Assembly (NCBI GenBank): GCA_033557465.1 | Contig: CM066043.1 | Location: forward strand, 81,002,662 to 81,066,661 | Source of the DNA: Ichthyophis bannanicus | Lineage: Eukaryota > Chordata > Amphibia > Gymnophiona > Ichthyophiidae | Reading direction: 5' to 3' | Length of the DNA: 64,000 bases | Shown here: positions 20,265 to 31,693 of the stretch, in pieces | Layout of the letters: each line of letters begins with the position of its first letter | Position numbering within the stretch: the stretch's first letter is position 1 | Position numbers and translations under genes: made by a program | The notes under the pieces: generated by a model | Databases searched by the model: none | The model's input: the letters and a program-made list of their open reading frames with translations, nothing else | What the model was told of the DNA's origin: nothing

Positions 20265-21442
20265 CCTGACTCTCTCCTCCACCATTTCTCCATCTCTTTC
20301 CTCCATTCTATCGTCCGAGTCCGTTGACGAGGCATTATCCTCATACAATGCTACACTATCCTCAGCCCTTGACACTCTTGCCCCTCCCACCCCACGGCAT
20401 GTAAAACGATCTACTCCCCAAACCTGGCTTTCACCCACTATCCATTACCTACGCATCTGTGCCCGTTCTGCCGAAAGAGCTTGGTCAAAATCCCACTCCC
20501 CGGAAGACCTTCTACACTTCAAATTCATACTTGGCTCCTTCCAGTCAGCCTTAGCACTTGCCAAACTAGATTACTACATCCATCTGACCAACTCCCTTGC
20601 CTCTGATCCTCGCCGTCTCTTTAATACCCTTAATTCTCTCCTCAAGGTCCCCCTGCCCCCTATCCCGTCCTCCCTTTCTGCCCAAACCCTGGCCGACTAC
20701 TTCAATGACAAAATCCACAAAATTACCCTCCAATTCCCTACCCCCTCATCTACCTCCCCTCCTCCCCAATTCTCCTTCCCCATCCATACTCCCCCTGCCA
20801 CCCTCTCCTCCTTCCCTCCCATCTCTGAAGAAGAAACCTCACTCCTCCTTTCCTCCTCCAAACTCACCACCTGTTCATCAGACCCCATCCCCACCCATCT
20901 CCTATGTTCCATCTCCCTCACTATTGTCCCCTCCATCACTCATATCCTCAACCTTTCACGCTCCACTCCAACTGTCCCCATTGACTTCAAGCATGCTGTT
21001 GTCACACCCCCTCCTCAAGAAACCCTCACTTGATCCCACATGCCCTTCTAACTACTGACCCATCTCCCTCCTTCCCTTCATATCCAAACTATTAGAACGA
21101 GCAGTCCACCGTCGCTGCCTCGACTTCCTCACCTCCCAGGCCCTCCTGGACCCACTACAATCTGGCTTCCATCCCCTACACTCCACCGAAACGGCTCTCA
21201 CAAAAGTCTGTACTATCTGGTTCTCCTCCTACCTCTCCCATCGCTCATTCAGTGTATGCTCTGGTGGCTTCTCCTCCTCCCCTACTCCGCTCCATGTAGG
21301 TGTACCCCAGGGATCTGTCTTGGGCCCCCTCCTTTTCTCTCTCTATACCCTAGGCCTTGGCGTGCTTATTTTTATTTATTTATTTATTTAACTGTATTTA
21401 TATCCCGCTTTTCACCGGGTCAAAGCGGCGATATAAATACAG
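20265..21442 (+). pseudogene. L2-like LINE: reverse transcriptase, N-terminal part
   Basis: Reading frames here contain LPKLDYYIHLTNSLASDP-like sequence (about 20570), a proline-rich linker and [24 protein letters not shown] RT fingers (about 21065-21125), matching 5940-7170 of the minus copy. They are split among frames, and a stop appears as tga at 21057. An 72-bp LINE tail interrupts it near 21370. Confidence 0.7.
21370..21441 (-). mobile_element. Short LINE 3' tail inserted in the RT
   Basis: On the minus strand it ends gcgggatataaatacagtt followed by (AAATA)n. It has a hairpin around accgggtc. The sequence tgcttat flanks both sides (about 21363-21369 and 21443-21449), a likely target duplication. 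It is absent from the minus-strand LINE copy. Confidence 0.7.
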
Positions 21443-22321
21443 TTGCTTATCTCCTCCCATGGCTTTCAGTACCATCTCTATGCCGATGACTCCCAAATCT
21501 ACCTCTCTACACCTAATATTTCTCTGGCAACCCAGTCCAAGATCTCTGCCTGTCTTTCGGACATCGCTGCCTGGATGTCTCATCGCCGATTGAAACTGAA
21601 CATGGCCAAGACTGAACTCCTTGTCTTTCCACCCAACTCCTCCCTGCCACTTCCGCCTCTCTCAGTCCATGTGGATGGATCTACTATCCTTCCTGTTCCC
21701 TTGGCCCGCAATCTAGGGGTTATCTTTGACACCTGTCTCTCCTTCTCCTCCCATATCCAGCTTGTAGCTAAGACCTGCCACTTCTTTCTCTACAACATCA
21801 GCAAAATCCGCCCCTTTCTCTCTGAACACACCACGAAAACGCTTATCCACTCCTTATTCACCTCTCGCCTCGATTACTGCAACCTACTCCTCGCTGGTCT
21901 CCCCATGAGCCATCTCCTTCCCCTTCAATCCATACAAAATCACGCTGCTCGACTAATCTTCTGCCAGTCTCGCCATGCCCACATTACTCCTCTTCTCAAG
22001 TCGCTTCACTGGCTCCCTGTCCAATTCCGCATCCAATTCAAGCTTCTCCTACTGACCTATAAATGCAGTCACTCTATGGCTCCTCAATACCTTTTATCTC
22101 TTATCTCTCCCTACGTCCCCTCTCGAAATTTGCGCTCCGCTAACAAATTACTTCTATCAATGCCTTTCACCCACACCGTGAACTCCCGACTGCGCTCCTT
22201 TCACCTTGCTGCACCATACACCTGGAACAGCCTACCTGCGTCTGTGCGCCAGGCATCCTCCCTGCCCCTCTTCAAATCCAGGTTGAAGACCCATCTCTTC
22301 ACCGTTGCATTCAGATCCTGA
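21443..22321 (+). CDS. L2-like LINE pol fragment, 292-codon open frame (RT palm to C-terminus)
   Basis: The frame is uninterrupted from the RT catalytic box YADD (residues 13-16, 21479-21490) to the C-terminus. Visible segments: [19 protein letters not shown] (motif D/E area), NLGVIFDTCLSFSSHI, LDYCNLLLAGLP, HITPLLKSLHWLPV, FKLLLLTYKCSHSMAPQYLL, WNSLP and FKSRLKTHLF at the end. This is the C-terminal third of the pol-like protein that would copy LINE RNA at the target site. The natural start lies far upstream and is disrupted, so this is a surviving fragment and not a functional gene. Confidence 0.8.
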   Translation: MLISSHGFQYHLYADDSQIYLSTPNISLATQSKISACLSDIAAWMSHRRLKLNMAKTELLVFPPNSSLPLPPLSVHVDGSTILPVPLARNLGVIFDTCLSFSSHIQLVAKTCHFFLYNISKIRPFLSEHTTKTLIHSLFTSRLDYCNLLLAGLPMSHLLPLQSIQNHAARLIFCQSRHAHITPLLKSLHWLPVQFRIQFKLLLLTYKCSHSMAPQYLLSLISPYVPSRNLRSANKLLLSMPFTHTVNSRLRSFHLAAPYTWNSLPASVRQASSLPLFKSRLKTHLFTVAFRS

Positions 22322-22575
22322 CTTCCATCCTCATCTTACCCTAACCCCCATCAACGTTTACGACCAAACTATAGACCAAACTGTACCACCTCATACCTTC
22401 CGCAGACCTGACTAATGCTCTGTACTGTTCTAACTAGATTGTAAACTCCAATGAGCATGACTCTGATGGGCAGGGACTGTCTCTTGTATGTTGGCTACCT
22501 CTTGTAGGTTAGCTGTGCAGCGCTGCGTGTGTGGCGCTTTATAAGTGCTAAATAGTAGTAGTAGTAGTAGTAAAT

Positions 22576-23530
22576 GACAATTTAAGGTTTTTTGATCAAT
22601 GTGCTCGAAGTTAAAAATGGAGTGTTATAGATCTAGGGGGTCATTCCAGAACACAAATAAGGGGTTTGTACATGCGGTAGGGATGTTTATGTGCCAAAAA
22701 TGTCCCAGACTGTATTCTGAAACACTGCTGATATGCAAATCCACAGCGCTAGCATGGGGATCTCAGAACGTGGGTAGGAGAGGGCAGAACAGGGGCATAG
22801 CCAGCCACAGAGACATACAAAGCGTAGTCAGGAAAAGCCCATGCACATATTAAGTATTTCCTGGACAAGTCCACATTATTCTTGCTGAAACATGGTATAA
22901 GGCAAGGACTTAGAAAATATTCTGCAATGTGTCCTATATAGAAGAATGGTTGCGACAAGTATGTTCTGAACTGGTGTGACTGCATTCTGGAAAAACACAA
23001 GATGCAGCCTCAAGGTACAGGGAGCAGAGGTGAGGGAATGTTGTAAGGTAATGAAACATTTCTAAATACCCTTACAGAAATAAGAAGAGCAATAGTGTTC
23101 ATTTAGGCTATGCACCTATGTGCTGTTTGTGCTAAAGGAGCCAATCTATGGGACCATAACAATTCTCATGTTCAGAAAAATGGGACTGCTGAACAGGGAT
23201 AGTATGGGTATGAGCAGTGAATGGATTCCTTTTTGGGTGAGAAACGGGGATCATATTTGTAGTCCTGGTACCCCATGTGATTATGTTTGTCATAGCTGTT
23301 ATGTATAAGTCCAGGGCATCCTTTTGGCAGAATAATGTTTTTGTGAAAGAAAGTGAGTGTGTGTGTGTGTGGTTTGAGTGGTGCATGAGGGGGGGGGGGG
23401 TATCTGGTGTGCTCATCTGCAATTCAGGGGGGACATGAAAGCCTGGCCAGTACCTGGACCATATGGATGACCAGTGTCTCCAGTTGCCAGTGTGATTGGG
23501 CAGTCAAACTCAGAAAGGGTTCACTATAAT
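22576..23530. other. Unannotated stretch with a (GT)n and G-run
   Basis: A short (GT)n tract is at 23347-23371 and an 11-bp G-run at 23390-23400. No gene or element is recognised. Confidence 0.5.
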
Positions 23531-23533
23531 CAA

Positions 23534-23722
23534 ATGTCAAAACATAGCCCCATCAATAATAAGAGACCCTCAGAATAAGGGCACTCAACAGTGCAAACAG
23601 CACGAATGTATGCCCACAATGCACATTTTGCTATTGAGCATGCATTAGTGCTGTTTGCACTGCTAAATGCCCTTATTCTGAGGGTCCCTATTATTGACAG
23701 GGATATGTTTTGACATTTAGCC
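23534..23722. repeat. Foldback (palindromic) element, 189 bp
   Basis: Arms of about 75 bp, aaatgtcaaaacatagcc... and ...atatgttttgacattt, surround a 35-bp loop. The arms share agggaccctcagaataagg-type sequence with few mismatches. It resembles a palindromic MITE. No clear target duplication is seen. Confidence 0.7.
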
Positions 23723-24129
23723 ATAGGGATCTATGCTGATTCCATTTGGATTATTTTACATAGGGTACTCTAATTAGATCAGATATTGTAGGCAATGTGA
23801 TAGGACAGCCGTACATCTGCTGTGTCTGGCACTGGGAGACACGACTGATGTAGTGCCAACATTCCCCGGATTGTCCCATACGGCCTATATCCCTACCCAG
23901 GCCAGGATCAATGAGAGCTGCGAGAGTGGTGACATATCTGGAGTCTGGTTACTTTGTGTGATGGCACAGGGATCTCCCCTCTCATGCCCACAGAGCCCTG
24001 ACCAGGGAAGCAGTGCCATAAAGCCGGCTGTGAGAAGACAGACAGGGCTGCCCCACAGGTAGATGAATACAGACTGACATTTGCCATGATGGGACAGGCG
24101 TAGCTGCTGTGAGAAATGCCTCAGATGCT
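23723..24129. other. Unannotated stretch
   Basis: Nothing recognised. Confidence 0.45.
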
Positions 24130-24605
24130 ATAGCCAGAAGCCCTACCACAACTACAAAAACTACTACTGATCATTTGTATAGCGCCAAGGAGTACGCGGC
24201 GCTGCACAGACACATGTTGTAAGCTCCTGCTCAGCGGAGCTTACAACCTAGTTCGGACAGACAACACAGCAGCTGTGAACAGGATACATCCAGGGGGAAT
24301 GTCAGAAAACACAAGAGAGCTTAGGTGGATCTCATCCAATAGCGGTACCGATGAGGTGAGTGCTCAGCCTGGATTTGAGAGAGGCCAGGGACGAAGCCTG
24401 ACGTACAGACTCAGATAGTTTGTTCCAGGAATATGGAGCAGCAAGGTGAAGGGAGCGACATCAGGATTTGGTAGTAGAAGGGAAGGGCCCAGACAAAAGC
24501 TATCTGACAGCAGAGCGGTGTTCACGGGGAGGGGTGTAGGGAGAGATAAGAGGGGAATGGTAGAGCAGAATGAGTGCACTTATAGGCCAGAGGCATGAAA
24601 AGGGC
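24130..24605 (-). mobile_element. L2-like LINE 3' end, minus strand
   Basis: The stretch matches the 3' region of the 4884-9640 element: (ACT)n-like start, tatagcgccaaggagtacgc, agcttacaacctagtt, ctggatttgagagaggcc and ggagagataagagg occur in the same order. The minus frame 24364-24579 is the C-terminal domain. It is 5'-truncated and diverged, so it is an older subfamily copy. Confidence 0.75.
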
Positions 24606-25329
24606 ATACATTTGTTGCTCAACAATATACGCATCCTTTGCAGACCTGCAAGGTTAGTTCAGGGTTTTGTGGGCTTGCCTTAGCAGTTTAAGGTGTGTTT
24701 GTAGAGATGACCAGGGCAGGAATCACTGGGGCTGGTTCCTAATGCCATGCACCATTTGATGCAAGGTATGTCCAGACATACATGTTCAGATTTACATTCT
24801 GGTATTCCATATTGGGGTGCACTGGGCTTACCTAGCACTTTCAGGGAATGAGCGGGACTGGTATATGGTCTAGGTTGCAGCAGCTGTCATTTCTCATTGG
24901 TATTTATGTCTAGTGTTCATCAGCAAACTACTGTCTGTGATGAGTTGCTTAGGAGATGCATGTTTTTCCCGAGGGGCGTGGTGTCCGCGGGGACGGGCAG
25001 GATCTGAAACATGTAATGTTTCAGAATACGCTGGGCGCAGGGATGTCCAAAACATTTCCCCGCGTCCAAGGCATGGGGCAGGCTGAATAGCGCTTCCACG
25101 TGCCTGCCGAACACATCTATCTCCTCCAATTCCAGACCCGCGGATGTGGAATTAGGTTCAAATGGGGCCTGCTTTTGTTTTAGACATCTCCACAGGTCGG
25201 ACGTGCATGTTAGGGAATTGGGCTCCACATGTTTGAAGCAGCTCAAATGTATAAATGTAGAGTGTAACGGAAGAAGTGTACATGAGATTTGCAAAAGAAA
25301 AAACTTAAGTGAGGAAGCCCAATGCTTTT
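24606..25329. other. Unannotated stretch
   Basis: A 124-aa minus frame (24920-25294) has no recognised domain. No repeat is identified. Confidence 0.4.
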
Positions 25330-25680
25330 ACATTTTTTGCCAAATTAAAAAGCTAAAAACAAAAATTAAAAATAAAGATTCTATGAAATAAATCGATATG
25401 GACAATAGAGGTGTAATTGGGAACCGATGCGTAAACAAACATCTGATATGCACTACTCATTTCAGATGGTCCCCTAACACCTTTATATTATTTTCATAGA
25501 GTACTCTGTATATGAGGTAGATTATTGGGGTTCCCTTATCTGAGTGGGTAGTGGTGAAGGACTTTTTAGCGGATAGTTTGAATTTTTTCCTTCCTTATCA
25601 TGTGTTAAGAGTTTAAGGACATCCATTTAGGTTGCACTGCTGAATTGAGCCACATAACCTGAACTTAGTTATTTTCAGAT
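25330..25680 (-). repeat. Dispersed repeat, copy 2
   Basis: Reverse-complement counterpart of 14140-14410 (see there). Weak similarity continues to about 25680 against 13990-14140. The family is unknown. Confidence 0.55.
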
Positions 25681-25769
25681 ATACCTGTTATTTGTGTGGT
25701 CTGCTTGACCGTCTAACTCTTTAGTATTTGATCCCAGTTCTCAAAAGCTACCAATGAGATAGGTTTTTT

Positions 25770-25885
25770 TTTAGGGTATTCCCAATGAATAAGCATGAGA
25801 GAGATTTGCATGCCTGATACTTCCATTGTATGCAAATCTCTCTCATGCATACTCATTAGGGGTATCCTGAAATCTGTCCGGTTAA
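25770..25885. repeat. Palindromic MITE, family with core tttgcat (copy 1)
   Basis: An inverted pair, gcatgagagagatttgcat and atgcaaatctctctcatgc, sits within outer arms ggtattcccaatgaata and tactcattaggggtatcc. Two further copies lie at 44880-45075 and 63467-63620, sharing the outer tcaggat/atcctgaaaa ends. Confidence 0.75.
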
Positions 25886-26282
25886 CAACCCTTGAGATCT
25901 GTAAGTGAATACCACCGGTCTAATTTATACGTTTTGTGGCTGATGATTGCAGCTTAAACATTTGCTGCACCCAAGCTCTGGAACGCATAACAGATTTACA
26001 AATGATCTAGCAGTTGGCAGTTTTCTGGAAATATTTAAAGGCATATTTGTTCTCACATACATATCCTTACAACTGCTAAACAACATACAGTATTACATGT
26101 ACGACTCACAGGTAACAAGGGAGCTTTGTAAGTAGAATGTAGAGAGGGAGCATGATCAGTGGAAGAAAAAATACCTATTTGCATGGGATGGTTATTTTCA
26201 CATGTCAATTCTGCTATTTCCAAGAGTAAAAGCGACACTACATGTGCACAATTAACCCATTTGCAGATGTTCCGCACGACAG
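25886..26282. other. Unannotated stretch
   Basis: Nothing recognised. Confidence 0.4.
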
Positions 26283-26440
26283 AGCTACCAAATTACCCAT
26301 TTCTAGAAGGGAGATTTTAGGTTAGTCCTAGATTTCTGATAACCCTGTCCTGATGCATTATGGGATCTGCAACACTGATTTCAATTGTTTGAACCAGGGA
26401 CTACAAATACCACACTGCATTTGGATGTAAGCTCAAAACC
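26283..26440 (+). repeat. Dispersed repeat, second copy of the 1046-1180 family
   Basis: Shares gggagattttaggttagtcc, a ttctgataaccctgtcctg stretch and gatgcattatgggat with 1046-1180 (there partly inverted). No coding capacity. Confidence 0.6.
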
Positions 26441-26689
26441 AGAACTGGAACTGGGCAACTTGGCAATTCTGCTCTGATAGTGCCTAGGGACAGCAAAGGA
26501 CAAAGTCAATGGCTAGTTGGATGTGAGCGCATTTCTGTGTCTAAAGACAGAGATGTGCAATCATGCAAACGACATATAGACACAATGCGAAAGAGAGGGT
26601 GAGAGAGAGAAAAGAATGAGGGAAAAGACTGAAGGCAGGAGACCCAAGAACTGTCTATTATGCATGTCTGCAAAGCGATAGATTCCGTC

Positions 26690-26865
26690 TCAGGAGGGGG
26701 AGGCGGGCGGCAGCAGCAGCGGCAGTGACGTTTTGCTGTCACTTTTGGAAATGTTGCTGCTGCCGCCCACCTACCCCACCAAATTAAATCGGCTGCAACT
26801 GGGGGGGGGGGGGGGGGGGGCGGCAGCGCTGCCTCCTAGCTTGCCTAGTGGACAGGCCGGCCCTG
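26690..26865. mobile_element. hAT-type element right end (fragment) with a G-run
   Basis: The end cttgcctagtggacaggccg followed by gccctg matches the right terminus of hAT-type elements at 36461, 47420, 62575 and 63351. A 19-20-bp G-run at 26801-26820 lies inside. No matching left end was found. Confidence 0.5.
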
Positions 26866-28195
26866 ATACCTGGTAGCACTATACAAATGAGAACGATAAT
26901 AATAACGTAGCAAAGAGAGGAATGGGGAAAAGGAACAGAGACACCACGATAACTAATGGAAGGCAAAGTGATGGAGCGAGTAGGAAATATTCTGAGACAA
27001 AGAGACATCAATAAGGAACATTTAGTGAAAGGGGCAGAGGACAGAGACTGAACAGGAGAGATTTACTGAAGGAAAGGAGGAGAGAAGTGGCCCAGGTAAG
27101 CCTGGAGACAGAGATGAGACTGTATACTTCAGCAAGAGAAGGAGTGTGCAGGAAAGAAGCAGAAAGGGAGCTGTCTGCGGTAAATGGGGCCTTTATGACG
27201 TGCCTCGGAGTATGAGTCAAACTGCTGTAACTGCAGGGCTGAGGGCTGCCAAAAGGAGCTGGCTAGGAAAGACTGTCTCAGCTCCAGGGAATGAAGCTTG
27301 TCCCAAGACCGTTTTCCTTTTCTCTCCTCTTTCTTAAAAAGTCTTTATTTGAAGTTGGAAGGATTGTAGAACTCCACCCTGCCCTAATTCTGCTTCACTC
27401 CTACAGGCTTTTTTTCTGGATGGGATGAGGAAAAACTGGGGAAAGAGAGGGAGCAGAATGAGAAAAGTAGCAGCCGGAATCTCCCTGCCTGAAGGTTAGG
27501 GAACACCCACTCTTGGTTTTGGCTGTCTTTTATGTTATCGCCTTACATAGGCTTGTAGCATGAGCTGGAATGAATGCCTGACACAGACACGTGTGAGCCA
27601 CAAGGGCCACATAAGCACAACTAATTTTGTTTGAGCTTTTATTAAAAATAATGATTTGAAGCCTGTAGCAGTCAGACAGCCATGTACACGTCCCATCCAT
27701 AACCAATGCATGAAGGACCACGTGCACCTAATGTTTGTGTGTCCAGTTTACAGCAGTCCTGGTATTCCAAAACCAGTCCATTAACCTGAGAGCAAGGCTA
27801 TGAACTGGAAAGCACAGCCTTTTGCTTCTTGAGATTGGACAGGTATTTTGCTGAAAAATTCGAGAGCCCTTTGTTTAGTGGAACTAAGTGAGTGTGTGGA
27901 GTAGTCTGCCAAATGCAGAAGAAATACAGACGTACGGTATGCATTCAAATTGGTGTTGGAGATATTTTTGCGGGGAGTGAAATCTATGGGCCAAAGCACT
28001 ATAATGCGTTAACATTTGCCCTTAGCATGTGCAGGGGAATATTAGAGTGATCTGTGACGTCTACGCGAGAATATCTGAGAAAAATGCAGGCATGTCCAGG
28101 TGAAGACAGTTTCACACACGTGGATGCACCGATATGGACATCTGCCGGGCCTCTGTCTACCTAGGTATCCCCAGAACTGTTTTTCAGACCTCGGG
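26866..28195. other. Unannotated stretch
   Basis: Several 60-75-aa frames occur on both strands without domains. Purine-rich DNA is present near 26930-27130. Nothing else is recognised. Confidence 0.4.
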
Positions 28196-28197
28196 TG

Positions 28198-28275
28198 TCT
28201 AGGATGGTGTAACTGTTAGAGCAGTGGGCAGGGAACAGGGCAGCCAGGGTTCAAATCCCACCTCTGTAAGTGTGC
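28198..28275 (+). repeat. tRNA-derived SINE head
   Basis: The A-box-like ggtgtaactgttagagcagt and B-box-like gggttcaaatcccacc are both recognisable. The SINE body downstream is not clear. Confidence 0.6.
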
Positions 28276-29089
28276 AGTTGTTGACATGGTGCTGATGATG
28301 GGGGATGATGGGGCACCTTCTTCTCTGCAACCTACGGATGTTTTTCAGTCAAAACTAGCACTTTTCAGATGCCTGTTCATGCCTGAAGCAGGTCTAAACT
28401 TAGATATGATGCTGGACGTCCATGATGTTTCCGAAATCAGGCGGGGACATCCAGGTTCCTGGGAACCCCCTTGCCATGCTTTCATCACACCCTGGTTGAG
28501 ACTCGGATGTCCCCAGAGCCAGCTTCTAAAATGGATCTGGAGACGTCTCTGTGATTTGGCTGTCTCTGTGACCATTTTCGGACATCCAAAGCACAAATAG
28601 GACTTCTAAAATGACCCCATAGTAATTAGCATTCAAGTTACTATGTTAAATGTGGACGTTATCACAAAACCTACCTTCACCTCTCTACAGCATATTACGT
28701 TTTTTTTGAGTTAACAGCTTTGTGTTAGGTTTTGTGAGTTTTAACTGCATTACTTTTGTGTGTGTTGAAAGGTAATGAGCTGTTTTGCATCTCACGACCT
28801 GACTACAATAGGCTTTGTTTGAAAGGTAAATGCTAGTGCAATTTGAATTCTATTTTTGGCCTGGTCCTTTGGGTTTCCAGCTGAATTGAAACAGGCCTCT
28901 GTTGGACTTCTGGGTCATGAACCTCCATTAGAAAACACTTGACGCTTTCCTCCTATTTTATAACGTCCCTCTGAGCTCAGTCATTGCAGGGATGTTCCTT
29001 GATCAAGGGCCAGAGATTGTGGCTACCTCAGAAACTCAGTGCGCATACACCCTAAGTCTGGACTGTAGGTGTCATTGTTTTGCAATGGC
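28276..29089. other. Unannotated stretch
   Basis: A 104-aa plus frame (28286-28600) and an overlapping minus frame show no domain. Nothing recognised. Confidence 0.4.
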
Positions 29090-29245
29090 TAAGACGCCCT
29101 CCCCTCAGTGGTTGTGAATACTGCTTCACAGCATCTCCAGCCCTGGCCGAGCCAGAGAATAAAAAGGCCAACCCCTGGAATTGAACCCAGGCCCTTTGTA
29201 TGACAACACACTGCACTGCCGCTGAGCCTTTCAGCTAGCCTTGGA
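29090..29245 (-). repeat. tRNA-derived SINE fragment, minus strand
   Basis: The reverse complement of ggaattgaacccaggccc gives a B-box-like motif, and cactgccgctgagcc the A-box side. It is similar to the piece at 45285-45405. Confidence 0.4.
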
Positions 29246-30537
29246 TTCATGAGTACGTTCCTTCTCTGTCATATTGTACCTTGGTGACTTATGTGTGCTG
29301 AGATGTTGTGCCGAGTCACCTATTCAGCCGATGAGTCTTTCTAGCATCTCTGCTGACAGGGAGGACAAAGAATATATAAAGACAGTGAACCATCCTATAC
29401 TCGATTCCCCAGCAACCCAGGTGAGACGCGGCAGAGCACTGTAGGAGAAATTTGCATTCAGATTGTGCCGTATCTGTTCCCTGAAGAAATCGAGGATATC
29501 ATTTTCCAGAGCTGTCAACCCAACACCCGTCACAACAGGAATTCATTAGAAAATATATGTTTGCAATGTACACACTTCACAGTAGTTAAATTTCCCTGGG
29601 GCAGATGTACTAAGAGTTTACTCTCAGTTTGTGTCTGTAGGAAAATTTTCTATGAAACGTATAAATCAATTCCTAAAGCCAGCTATGATGAAATGCACGA
29701 GACACTTTCAAGTGCAGAACGTTCAAGTTAACAGTTTTTTAAATTACTTTTTCATCTGAACAAAAAAAAAAATAGGAATGCATTTCATTGCACAAATACA
29801 GAAAAAAAGAGACTAGGCACATTCTTAAACTCCTCAGGAGACTTTGCAGGCTGTGATATGTAAATGACCAACGTAACAGAGGCTGCGTGCAAGAGTTTTT
29901 GAGGTCTCAGGCTTCTTCTTGAGACTGATCCACCATCAATATTTCAGTAAGCAGCAATGTGCGAAAGGAGACAATGCTAAACAAATACACCTCTGGGGTA
30001 TTTACTGGAGAAGGACCGCTGATAGGTGTGACACTTTACAGAACAGAATATGTGTATGGAGCAACAAGATGGTTTTAGATATACTGAGAGCTGGGACTAC
30101 ATATGAAATTTTAAAAAGGCTTTACTGCAAGGATGACCTATATCTTTTTGTTAGAGGAAAATAGATGGTAAGAGAGGAATTCAGGTCACACGTTGACAGG
30201 TGTTTAAACTAAAGGAAGGTGGAGGAGGGAGGTAAATGGAAGCCAATGGATTTGTCTTTTTACTCCTGATGAACAAATGAACATTCTGGCGTAAATCTGA
30301 AACACGAGAAGTTCACTAGCCTATTCTTTAGCAACCGGGACGATGAGGAGAATAGGTATCACACTGGTGTGGAACTGGTATTTGGAAACATATTGCTATT
30401 TAGGGTATAGATAAGCCAAGAAGAAATAGAAGGAAGGTCATGAGCACAAATGCTCATAGTCTGAGCAAGAAAAGTCCTAATTTCCAAGTTCTCATGGTAA
30501 ATGCAGGACCTAGGTATAGTTGTTATAACAGAGGCAT
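29246..30537. other. Mostly unannotated; possible CR1 N-terminal trace at the right end
   Basis: Around 30435-30535 the plus strand reads STNAHSLSKKSPNFQVLMVN, which loosely resembles the first motif of a CR1-clade endonuclease. The rest is unrecognised. Confidence 0.3.
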
Positions 30538-30957
30538 AGTTATTTATTTATTTATTTATTTATTTAACATTTCTTCTATACCGCGCTATTAAAATCAGTG
30601 CGGTGTACATCGAACAAAACATACTACAATGCATACAAGCAACATTGAGTTTTACATAGAACAGGGAAAGAAACATAGGACAACCGGGGTAACTATTCAC
30701 AGGGTAACTATTTACAGGTTACAGTAGTATTGTCACCAGTACTTTAAGCTAATTTGGTATCATCTTCATTTTGTGTGGGAGGGACAGGCGTAAAAAGTGG
30801 TGGGTGGGCAATAGTATAGGCTAGCCATTTTCTGGTTGTAATAAGGTGCTGTGGTAGCTGAGACATGAGGGAAGTTTACCCGATGTGTGGGTGTCAGGGT
30901 TGGTGTCAGGGTAGCATATTGTGAATAGGTGGTGTTTCAAAGCTTATTATTTTTTTA
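30538..30957 (-). mobile_element. LINE 3' end, minus strand, (TTTA)n tail
   Basis: The stretch begins with (TTTA)n at 30539-30567 then acatttcttctataccgcgc, the reverse of an L2-like 3' end (gcggtatagaagaaatgt followed by AAATA repeats). The same end type occurs at 600-660 and 20230-20264. The coding part is not preserved. Confidence 0.55.
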
Positions 30958-30959
30958 AA

Positions 30960-31150
30960 CAAAATTGCAGAAGGATTAGAAAGAAAAAATTGCCCTTTTG
31001 CAGATGACACATTGTTTACTCTCAGAAAAGACAAGGATTAGGGGACACGCCATGAAGCTATAAAATGATCTCAGAAAGCTTGAAGACTGGTTCAATGGTT
31101 GGCTTTTCAGCTTGGATGGCAAAAAAACTGAAGAGTCATATTTGGGATGC
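30960..31150 (+). pseudogene. CR1-clade RT fragment with mosaic junction
   Basis: The plus strand reads IAEGLERKNCPFADDTLFTL (RT catalytic FADD box), then 45-50 bp that match the far C-terminal CR1 segment (the gacaaggattaggggacacg block, as at 37377), then in another frame LEDWFNGWLFSLDGKKTEE (the region normally right after FADD). The middle block is out of place. Confidence 0.6.
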
Positions 31151-31264
31151 AGAAATTTGAATGAACTGTATACGATGCGTGCTTCCTACATTAGCAAGTG
31201 CTTGACTGCTGCTAATTTGTGCCGAACAAGGGCTTGAATATTGACTTTTTGACCTTGACATAAT

Positions 31265-31690
31265 ATGATTTTTTTCTTGGAATATCACCTTGTCATTCCT
31301 ACAATTGATGCTCTTCCAAAAATTCATAAATCATTTATACCCACTCTTGGATGGCCTATATTAGTTGGCATTGGGCCAGTTTTCGAACCTCTATCTATTT
31401 ATATTAATCTGTTCTTAAGCTCACTAGCTCCAAAGAGTAAATATTATGTAAGGAACTTCTCCCACTTGATTACCTTCCTTGCCAGCACTGGTGATTGTGC
31501 CTCAAGAAGCTGTGAATATGGTGGAACTAAATTTACTTATGATTTTTCTTCTGACAAAAACACATTTTTGAATTAACTTACCCATCTGGCACTTACAAAG
31601 AAATGTTTTTGTTGTAGGACAGATATTGACTGGTGAAGAGAATAGCGGTGTGGGCTACAATGGCCCCTACTGCATCCTCTTCTTATGGAG
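31265..31690 (+). pseudogene. Penelope-like reverse transcriptase, N-terminal half
   Basis: The frame 31265-31576 contains IPTIDALPKIHKSFIPTLGW followed by PILVGIGPVFEPLSIYINLF. The LPKIHK and GRPI-x-GIG-x-x-EP-x-SKYI pattern is the fingers/palm start of Penelope-like element RTs. After a stop it continues with LTHLALTKK and a degraded GxAMG region. No GIY-YIG endonuclease is seen in the flanks. The frame is cut by a 365-bp LTR-like insertion. Confidence 0.75.
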
Positions 31691-31693
31691 CTC

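Larger units (their letters stand above)
14630..22575 (+). mobile_element. L2-like LINE, plus-strand copy with three nested insertions
   Basis: This is the same element as 4884-9640 in opposite orientation: GC-rich 5' UTR, tandem repeats at 15030-15390, N-terminal region, endonuclease, RT, C-terminal domain and a (TAG)n 3' end at 22553-22574. It is broken by a 2.77-kb inverted-arm element (16606-19375), a LINE 3' fragment (about 19556-20264) and a short LINE tail (about 21370-21441). Comparing the two copies shows that each insert is absent from the minus-strand copy, which fixes the junctions. Confidence 0.85.
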
